From positions 61,414,440-61,478,439 of the forward strand of contig OX235262.1 in NCBI GenBank assembly GCA_944472135.2: DNA of 64,000 nt. The letters run 5' to 3'. Below the pieces are notes generated by a model. That model made no database searches. It worked only from the letters and a program-made list of their open reading frames with translations, and had not been told where the DNA came from. Numbering within the stretch: the first letter of the stretch is position 1; every line of letters starts with the position of its first letter. The translations under genes were made by a program, and so were the position numbers. This document shows positions 56,125-64,000 of the stretch, in pieces. The stretch comes from Trichobilharzia regenti. Taxonomy: Eukaryota; Platyhelminthes; Trematoda; Strigeidida; Schistosomatidae.

Positions 56125-57210
56125 TAAAAATATTTGATAACTAATTAATGGCATATCAACAATCACTCGTCTTTTTTAATATGTCGAGTAATCCAGGACA
56201 AGCAGTGGCTGAAATCTATTGTTATGTGTACTAATAATATGGAAAGTGAAATCATTCAACTGGTAGCTTAAGGGCTTGGATCAACTACAAAGTTAACATT
56301 TTATACCTCATTTCTTTTCCTAACCTGTGGGATTCTTTTCCTTCCCGTGCTCACGATTAAAGAAATACATTTTTACTTATTATTTTTATTTATTTACAAG
56401 TTTATCTGCAGTTGTGGGAACACATATATGAGTAGAACCAATGAAATATTCTATTGCTGCTGGTGGCGCATTTTCCTAAGTGGTTATTAAGTTACGTAGA
56501 AAATCAAAACGAACTTAATCCAAACGGAAGTCCAGCATCATCCCTAACACAACACTTGTTAAAGTCTTGTCACAAAATCAGATATTCCCCTTAAAGGTGA
56601 AGTAGATGAAATGGCCACAAATCTTTTAGGACAGATAAATTTGTGTGTCTTAGAACCAAACTGTCAGCAGTGTTCATTGTGGGATCTAAAATGCTATGGA
56701 TAATGGAAAAGTCAACTAATTATATAACTTTAAATCCTTACCTATTGAGTTAGATTCGAAATGCGTTTTGGTGAGGTACAATAACTTGAAATAATGCACT
56801 GCACTCCAATAACCAATCTGTTATTGAAAAGCTTAGGAAATGAAGCAGTAAGATTATCACTTCAACATTATCGTCATTAGAAGAAGAGACAAGGTTCCCT
56901 GAGAATGTCAGATATGTGAAAACTATCAACAGTTAAGTTGTTAGACAAAATGTTCCAGATATACATAGTATGCATACAAAATCTTTTTACTGTATGACAT
57001 TTTAAATGAAACTCAAATTACACTTAACCAGCTGACCATAAGTGTCAGTATGCAGGATGTGGGGTTGGTGTGTGTATGAGATTTATAATGGTGTAATGAC
57101 GACAAGAGCATTTATTGTCTTAGCAGTAGTAATCTGCTTGACGTTGCTGGGTTGCGTACAATTCCAGAGTACGCCTGTGACACATAATCTTTCTATGCTT
57201 ATGAAATGAA
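56125..57210. other. No gene seen
   Basis: AT-rich sequence without splice-bounded frames or recognised repeats. Confidence 0.45.
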
Positions 57211-57216
57211 GTAACA

Positions 57217-57550
57217 GTATGGAGGATTTCACCATGAGCTGACATCAGTTAGAGGACCACTGGAAAACCTGGGAGTACTGAACAACTGTTTCGTCCTTGT
57301 TTGAGACGAAGAAGACATTGCGAAGTGGTCGCGCTATGTCGTGAATTGGCAGAAGTTAGAATTCAAAGACCATTGGATCGGGTCCCAGTGGCTCAATGGT
57401 CTATGAGCTCGCCTTGGTCCTGGGTTCGAACCCTGTGGTGTGGGTACGTACTGATGAAGAGTCCCAAGCACGACGAAACAGCTGTCTAGCACTCCCAGGC
57501 TTTCCAGTGGTTCTCTAACTGATGTCAGATCATGGTGAAATCCTCCATCC
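57217..57550. mobile_element. Foldback hammerhead SINE, family B, long matching arms
   Basis: GGAGGATTTCACCATGAGCT on the left matches AGATCATGGTGAAATCCTCC on the right; arms of about 60 bp continue into reverse and forward ribozyme relics. tRNA-like centre TGGCTCAATGGTCTATGAGC and GGGTTCGAACCC. Forward ribozyme aligns as TACTG, then ATGAAGA (C3 to A), imperfect helix II, GAAA, CAGCTGTC. Confidence 0.7.
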
Positions 57551-57789
57551 AATCAAACAAAATCTCTACAAAACCAATACTTGAAGTAACAGTATGTTAG
57601 ATTATGTCACTAGGTAGTTCTGTAAGTTAAAGTAATAAATTTTTTTGGTTATGATTTGTTCTTTTCTTTGGACTATCTACATCGGATCAGAAAAACAATT
57701 TAAATCAGTATCTAGGGGCACTATTAGGCATAGTTCATAGGCGAAATGAGCTAGCATTTAGGCAAATTTGCATATGTTTTTGCGTAAAA

Positions 57790-58445
57790 CTATATACTAC
57801 TGATTGACTGATTGGGATGAGTAGTTGTATACCACTCAGATTAACGTGTGCTGTTTGTTAGGCAGATCAAATTGATCTAAACAACGGACGGCCATTTCAC
57901 TCATTTCAAGTTGAACTCACTAGCGATGTACCCGGTTTTATTCAGTTCAGAATGCCGAATCAGTCTAAACCATCCAATTCTTGGCTAGCTTAGAACCGAT
58001 TCAGTGTTGCTACCGGACTGACTAATACAGAATGTTTTGTAAAGCAATTACATCAGTTCAAATAAATTGTAATCAAAACGGTGTATAATTGTTTAAAAAC
58101 CTATTTATATTAAGGTTTCAAAGTTGTCATTCTTTCCATGTGATGACATAATTCATTCATTGATGAATAGGTGGCTATGAGTTTGATTTCAGAAATGGTG
58201 AATTTAAATAGTAACTCCTAAATCTTTGGATTAAACGATATACTACTAACAAACTGGGACGAGTGGTTGGATACCATTGATAACACGAAGTAGTGCTTGG
58301 TAGCCAGACTGAAGTGGTTTAAACAAGGGATGGCTGTTTTTCTCGTTCAGGGTAGAGCTCATCAGCGGTGTATTCAGTTTTGACTTATCTTAGAAAGCTA
58401 AATCAGGCTCAACTATCCAATTCCTAGGTAGCTACTCCTAAAAAT
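57790..58445 (+). repeat. Two copies of an unclassified interspersed repeat
   Basis: 57800-58020 and 58235-58445 share GAGTAGTTGTATACCACTCA / GAGTGGTTGGATACCATTGA-type starts, a GTTTAAACAA/GATCTAAACAA block and a TCAGTTCAGAATGCCGAATC-type block. Tandem, same orientation. Non-coding. Confidence 0.5.
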
Positions 58446-58935
58446 GTCATATAATTGTACTGAAGAATAACAAAGTTCAACGCTTTCTTCCATTTTTGTC
58501 TTTTCAAATAACTTGTAACAAGAATATTCACTTACTTAATTGAATTAAAGAAATTAAACAAAATGCACTTATCACTTAAGAGAAGGTTAATTCAATTCAA
58601 CATTAAGTGGGTAGTTTTTCTTAAATTTAAGCCTATTTAAAAAATAATTGATTGTGAAAAGTTTGTTACAAAGTCAGTTGATCTTGGTATTTATTTTCAG
58701 TATGAACTATGAAATTTCTACTTTGGTATAAATGATATTAATGATTCTGTGAAGTAAGACACTGATGAGTGAACAAAGTTCATCCTTTTTCCCATAAATC
58801 CTTCCTCTTTTCGGATTCTACAGATACGTGTCCGTATCGGTAAAGCCATAATTATTACCAAAATTTTTTTTGATATAGTATCGAATCACTGCCATCGAGA
58901 ATTCTGGGAGTTTAATTTGAATCAGTTGTTACTAA

Positions 58936-59132
58936 ATGCGTCGGTGACACAGTGGTAGGATGCTTGTCAACCACGCATGTGATTTGAGGATCAATTCACG
59001 GCCGACGTACTCCTTCACCTCGCTGAGCCAGTAATAAGACTGGTAAAGAGGGAAGATTGGACATGAGGCTAGCAGCCTCATCCCGTAAAAATAAACAGCA
59101 CTGGTACCGAGACTTCAAGCCTCTAGCTTCAA
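58936..59132 (+). repeat. tRNA-derived SINE, tail truncated
   Basis: Head ATGCGTCGGTGACACAGTGG, body AAGACTGGTAAAGAGGGAAG; the tail stops after TTCAAGCCTCTAGCTTCA. Confidence 0.7.
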
Positions 59133-59159
59133 TACCAATAAACACCAATCACTATCGGT

Positions 59160-59335
59160 GAGAGAAATCTAAGGAAGTTTGTCTCCCTCACTTACCATCT
59201 GAACAGCGTTATTTCAACTTCAGGTGGTATAAATGACGATGTTGAAGCTATCTAGGATCAGGACAGCAAAACAGATGTTCGTTATTCTAAAATCACTGGA
59301 CACCAGTGAAATAATTAAGAGCTAAAATTCTGTCT
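59160..59335 (+). mobile_element. RTE (Perere-3/SR3-like) fragment
   Basis: CCTCACTTACCATCTGAACA and AGGACAGCAAAACAGATGTT match the RTE block at 37200-37300. It abuts the PLE on its right. Confidence 0.5.
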
Positions 59336-59344
59336 AGAAAGTAA

Positions 59345-60960
59345 TTATTTTACATGTAAAGGGAGTTTATATAGACAGACAAATGGTTTTGCTATGGGTT
59401 GACCAGTCTCCCCAATAGTCGCCGACCTTTTCATGAATAAGTTCGAAAATAACATCTTTTCAAGCATACTCACTCCTAAAATATGATTAAGATATGTGGA
59501 TGATACTTTTGTAGTACTAAAACGAGATCTACACAAATCATTCCTGGAGAAAATAAACTGTGTATCTCCCAAAATCCAGTTCACTTCGGAAGCAGAATCA
59601 GACGTCGGTGAACTACGATTTCCAGACTGCCTAGTTAAGAGAAAGGAAAACGGACATTTTAGTATATCCATATTCAGGAAGAAAACCCATTCCAATAAAT
59701 ATTTAGACTTTAAGTCATCACACCCCATCAGCGCAAATATTTCATTTGTTTCAAGTCTTCTTAGACGAGCACACTCTCTGATAACGGATGAGCAAGAAAA
59801 AGAAGAAGAAATATCAAAAATTACTGAAACTCTCAAGCAAAACAACTACCCAAGGAACTTCATCAACAAAATCAACACAGACATTAAGTATGGCCGAAAA
59901 TGCATTCCGAAAACATTGACATCAACAGTCGTCATTCCATATAGAGCAGAGACGTCAGACGATATCAGAAGAGTACTCAATCAGCTCGACATTAGAATTT
60001 TCTTCAAAACATCAGACACACTTCAAAGCAACCTTGTCCGTATAAAAGACCAAATCCCTAAAGATTCTCTATCTAATTGTGTCTATAAAATTAAATGCTC
60101 GGAATGTGATGCGATCTACATCGGACAAACATCTCGAGAAATCAAAATCAGAAGAAATGAACACCGTAGAGCATCTCTTCGACCACCGAGAAATCCAGTT
60201 GAACTAGAAAAACTTAAAAAACCACCAGCCATAGGTCTACATGCTATAGAATCAGGCCACAAAATTGATTTTGACAATATTGAAAGAATCCAGAAAAATT
60301 TCAGAAATCACAAAGAACGTCTAATATCAGAAGAACTTCATATCAAGTGGAATCCAAATTGTCTGAACTGAATAGGAATGATGGACTAAAACAGAATCTG
60401 ATCTGGTTACAACACCTCCCTCCCCCATGAAGTGACAAAATCAACACAAATGCGATAAGCAAGTTCACTATGTAAACACACACTGCTTTTATAATTTTAC
60501 ACACTGATCAAATCCAACAATCTACACTTGGTTTTGTTATCTTTAGCAGTTAACCAACTTGAAAACGAAAAACAACCCCAGATTGACGAACGATGTTCAA
60601 GTCAGTAAACTTTGTTTTGATATCATAACAGACGTACTATTACCTTTGTTATTTGGTTTAGGGATCTTCATTGTTATTTTGACTTTCAATGTGTCTTTTT
60701 AACTTGACTTAAGTCTATTTTCTCACCCCTTAACTATTTGTTGTATATATGCTGAGATTTTATAAATTCCGGTTTAATAATACTTTGATAAAGCTATTAG
60801 CTGCATTAAATAGCGAAACGTCAGTAAAAACAGCAATATCGTTTTCTTTTTCATTCATTGGGAAATACAAAAACCTTTATTATAATGAATATCATATACC
60901 CAACGCCCAAATTTTTTCAAACCGTTAAAAGTGAACTTGGTTTGGATATCTATAAAGAGA
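59345..60960 (+). mobile_element. Penelope-like element, 3' half, with GIY-YIG endonuclease
   Basis: RT motif B reads QTNGFAMG, a stop, then PVSPIVADLFMNKFENNIFS; a second stop precedes LRYVDDTFVV, the catalytic Y-x-D-D at 59493-59504. From there the frame is open to a TGA at 60369 (291 codons). It crosses the PLE linker and a GIY-YIG endonuclease near residues 193-225 (CSECDAIYIGQTSREIKIRR), ending KWNPNCLN. A 3' UTR (60610-60720) and a terminal segment to 60960 follow; the last holds a hammerhead-like fold. PLEs encode RT plus GIY-YIG endonuclease and move by target-primed reverse transcription. Two stops in RT make this copy non-autonomous; the N-terminal RT is missing. Confidence 0.85.
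60781..60826 (+). ncRNA. Hammerhead-like motif in PLE terminus
   Basis: Helix I TACT/AGTA, helix II GCTAT/ATAGC, GAAA at 60815-60818 and cleavage-like CGTC fit a minimal hammerhead. The first box reads TTGATAAA, not CTGANGA, so the canonical core is lost. The copy at 10545-10590 (minus) shows TTGAGAAA at the same place. Confidence 0.45.
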
Positions 60961-61370
60961 ATTGAGATTCAATGGATTACTGTTCAAAAGCATGTGTAGG
61001 TGATATTATGCATACAAATATAATACTAATTCGAATATCGGATAGAATTAAGGAGAAAATTTATGCAGCAATTAAACATGGTTAAAAAATAGTGATGACG
61101 AATGTAAGGAAGGCGTCTGAATGAACTATTTCTGAACCCATAAGTTAGACTTCTTAAAGTGGATTCCAACGTTTTCAGATGAATGTGGTAGACGAAATCA
61201 TAAGGTGAAATTGAGATTAGTCGGAATGCGGCAGATAGCTTTAAATGGCTTGTTAACATCTACTTTTTGTTCAGTATAGACAATAAGTGAGCCAAAACTA
61301 AGCTACAAATAAACCTTGTTTTTCCCTTGTGTAACCAGGCAGGGTGATAATTTTCAAATGTATGTCGAAT

Positions 61371-61560
61371 GTGCGTCGGTGGCACAGCGGTCAGGACGCT
61401 TGCCGACCATGCAAATGGTCCGGGGTTCGACCCCCTGCCGACACACAACTGATATCTATAGTCGGCCTGCAAAATTTGGGCTACCGATATCCATGCTGAA
61501 AATTCCATACTTGTACCAAAAATACAGTGTGGAATCAAGGTGTAATAAAAAACCCAGCTT
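61371..61560 (+). repeat. tRNA-derived SINE, alternative tail
   Basis: Head GTGCGTCGGTGGCACAGCGG, B-box-like GGGGTTCGACCCC, body TCGGCCTGCAAAATTTGGGC and CCAAAAATACAGTGTGGAAT, same subtype as 2487-2680. Confidence 0.75.
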
Positions 61561-61564
61561 CATA

Positions 61565-62080
61565 GGAGCCAGATGGATGTAATATATATAATCAATCGTT
61601 TAAATAGACTGACAGATTGATATTTCCACTTAATGTCACAGAAAGTATTTTGATAAATAGAAAGAGGGTCTTTTTCGGTTTTTTTCATTTATAATTATGT
61701 CTATGAGAATAAAAGTCTTCAAGCATCTGGAGAGGTGCTTTTAAGTGAGTACTTGGCATCGTGAGCAAATGACTTATGAAGTGCTTAGTTTGTAGGTTAA
61801 ACGTATATTACTCCTGAAGCACTTGAATATAGCTGCAGAAAATGTCAAAAGTTTTGATTTTATTTGAATTTTATTGGGAATCATATTAAACAAATTCTCT
61901 TCTCACGGATTAGCATATACACTTTTCGGCCACTCAAATACTGACAGCTTTAAAAGTAGTTTGTCTGGGAAGTTACGTGAGAGTACTATTATTATCAAAA
62001 TTATTGTTGTTTCATACCCTACATTTTGACTGGAACAATAGTGCATTCGAATTATGCTTAGCTGTCTGTCATCATTCTCA
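61565..62080. other. No gene seen
   Basis: AT-rich sequence without recognisable coding or repeat structure. Confidence 0.45.
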
Positions 62081-62084
62081 ATTA

Positions 62085-62200
62085 GCTTCACTATTGTTCA
62101 GAACCTTTCATTTCCTCTTCACATAATCTCTTCCATGTCATCCTTGGACTCATTCCTATCTGTGTTCCATTCGAAGACCAGTCTATCTTTATTTTGATAA
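62085..62200 (-). mobile_element. RTE (Perere-3/SR3-like) short fragment
   Basis: CATTTCCTCTTCACATAATC and CATCCTTGGACTCATTCCTA match the plus-strand view of reverse RTE copies at 3340 and 15750. Confidence 0.5.
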
Positions 62201-62212
62201 CAATAATAATTT

Positions 62213-63140
62213 GCTTTATTCCAAAACAGTACTTCTGATACAGAATGGAATTCTCAGCGTTTTCACTACAGTATTGTATCCATTTAGTACAATAACAATA
62301 AATAAAATTCTACATAGATTATGGGTAATCTCAGTTAGTTTTGACAACAACATATTGGCATGTCGGTAGCAAAGCCAAAAGTGAACAGAATGTTTGAAGG
62401 TGTTAGAAAAGTAGGCACTAGCGTATTTACTGGCGTAAGCGGTAACAAAAAGGTCGAGATCTACAGAGTGTGAAAGAACGAAGAAGAATGTTTTAAGTAG
62501 AGTTAGTAAGGAAGAAAGAAACAAAGTAGCACATAACGGAGAAAATAGAGAGAGAGAGAGAAAAGGAAAAGAAAGAAAGAAAGAAAAACGTTGTACCTAT
62601 AAATGATATGAGTTGGAAAGACGAGATCCTGTTGTTCTACTGACTATTTAATAAGTTATAGGTATCACGTCTATTGCTTTCTTTATCGCACAGAACACGA
62701 GCTAAGTAGGGAGGGTATGGTTGAGTTTTTGTACCTGCTAGTGCGAGCATATAGTTTTCTATATAGGCTTCTGGTTTTTCCTGATGAGATACAAGGGGAG
62801 AGTTGTGAATGAAGAGGGTGGTGTGAGTTAGATAAAATGGATTCAGCCCATTTTTCACATGAGTCCAAGTGCCTGTCGACCAGAATATTAACAAGCTGGT
62901 CTAGTGGCACGTTGCTTGCCCTGCTGACAACCTTTAAAATCCTGCGTAATAAGGTATAGTCTTTCTTCAGTAGCCAGCCCAGGAAAAACTAAGGGGGAAC
63001 AATAGAGAATAATAGACAGGATGCAAGAGTTAACAAATCGTAAGAGCAAGGGTTGGATTATTCCAGAATGTCTCAACTTCTTGATGTAGAAGGTAAGACG
63101 GAATATTTTCTTAGAGATCATCAAGATATGAGACAACCAG
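62213..63140 (-). mobile_element. CR1/jockey-like non-LTR element, second copy
   Basis: Minus strand repeats 43520-44430 almost base for base: LSWLSHILMISKKIFRLTFY, LRHSGIIQPLLLRF, the AG-rich (GAAA)n run on the plus strand and the GGAATAAAGC 3' end. Its 5' end breaks at 63140, directly inside PLE reverse-transcriptase sequence. Confidence 0.8.
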
Positions 63141-64000
63141 GAGAGACTCCATTGGTACTCCATCTATTCGTCTGTATATTTCGTTGGTGAAACTAAAGTA
63201 GACATTGAAGGTGCATCGTAGTAACATCTCTATACAATAATGGATTGGTGTACTTACATGGATGCTACCAGATTGAATGAAGTCACAAAGGGGACATATG
63301 GTTTCTGTCAGCGGAACGTCGGTGACTAGAGAAACAACGTCTACGAAGAACATTTTCTTATCTACCAGGCTGCCACACTTAGTTGAATCAACAAAATCGA
63401 ATGTGTCCGGAGGCTGTGTTTTGACAGCTTTTCTTTCACCGGCCCAAGAATCTCTACCAGCCACTTCGCAACTGTGTGATACGGAGAATTTATCATATCT
63501 TGTATTGGATGGAGTGGGACGTCTTGTTTCTGTACTGTAGGTAAGTCTTATATGCGCGGAGTAGTAGAACCAGATGGATGCAGTTGTTCTTATGTTTTTA
63601 TACGAATAATAGATTCACCTTTCATTTTCTTCAATATCTTTCTTAGCTGGACTTTCGTCTGTTCACTGGGATCTTTTCTGGGAGACTGTTTTTGATTTTT
63701 CTTATCTCCAGATAGTATCACCACGAGTTTTCTTAGGTAGTCTGATTTTTTTTATCAGGACGGTTCCTGAACCTTTGTCTGGCCGTCTCATGATCAAGTT
63801 TTCATTATCCTTCAATTCTACCGACTGCTTTCAATGCTTTTTGGAAAGTATATTACGAAAGCCAGCTATTTTGTTAATGTAATCGAGGAGGCAATTCAAA
63901 ATGGTTGATTTGAAATGGTCTACACTGTTGTATGAGATCGGGATGAGATCATTTGTGTGACTAATAACTGCAGGATTGAAATCTTGAGTAGCAACAGTTG
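63141..64000 (-). mobile_element. PLE reverse-transcriptase 5' part, runs off the window
   Basis: Minus-strand frames give, in order, ENLIMRRPDKGSG and VLIKKIRLPKK near 63700-63810, then PPDTFDFVDSTKCGSL, FVDVVSLVTDVPLTETI and FTNEIYRRIDGVPMESL, the PLE RT fingers and motif B (normally GVPMGSPL). It stops at 63141, where the CR1-like copy begins. Stops in the upstream part show damage. The 5' end lies beyond the right edge. Confidence 0.7.

Overview
The window reads as nuclear DNA of a blood fluke, genus Schistosoma; species not resolved. It is AT-rich. Coding exons are short and scattered, with both very short (39-49 nt) and multi-kilobase introns. The repeats are those described for schistosomes: RTE non-LTR elements of the SR2 and SR3/Perere-3 types, a CR1/jockey-like element, Penelope-like elements (PLEs) with GIY-YIG endonuclease, and tRNA-derived SINEs, some carrying hammerhead ribozymes (Sm-alpha type).

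Layout. 0-15 kb: repeats plus scattered plus-strand exons of one or more unrecognised genes (2.7, 3.9, 4.5, 12.8-13.1, 14.3 kb). 15.2-24.3 kb: a complete minus-strand gene in five exons whose phases all agree, encoding an eight-finger C2H2 protein most like transcription factor IIIA; its introns hold RTE and PLE fragments. 24.5-31 kb: an old RTE fragment, then a compact unrecognised minus-strand gene at 28.06-29.13 kb lying between possible plus-strand exons. 34.3-48.4 kb: a plus-strand stomatin-like protein 2 (STOML2) gene, eight coding exons seen and at least one 5' exon missing, its introns filled with RTE, SINE and CR1-like copies. 49.6 kb: a long plus-strand exon of unknown identity. 53.3-53.7 kb: two exons of a small Ly6/CD59-like cysteine protein. 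54-64 kb: foldback elements, a largely intact PLE 3' half (59.3-60.96 kb), a second CR1-like copy, and a PLE running off the right edge. No rRNA, bona fide tRNA, CRISPR array or bacterial operon was seen.

The genes do not form a pathway: TFIIIA supports 5S rRNA transcription, STOML2 acts in the mitochondrial inner membrane, and the Ly6-like protein is probably secreted. The most unusual feature is mobile DNA. Two separate families of hammerhead-bearing, tRNA-headed elements occur as foldback units with an inverted ribozyme copy in the 5' arm, and in two cases one target-site duplication encloses the whole foldback, so the inverted pair appears to move as one unit. Nearly all these ribozymes carry core or stem lesions; one at 574-621 looks intact.
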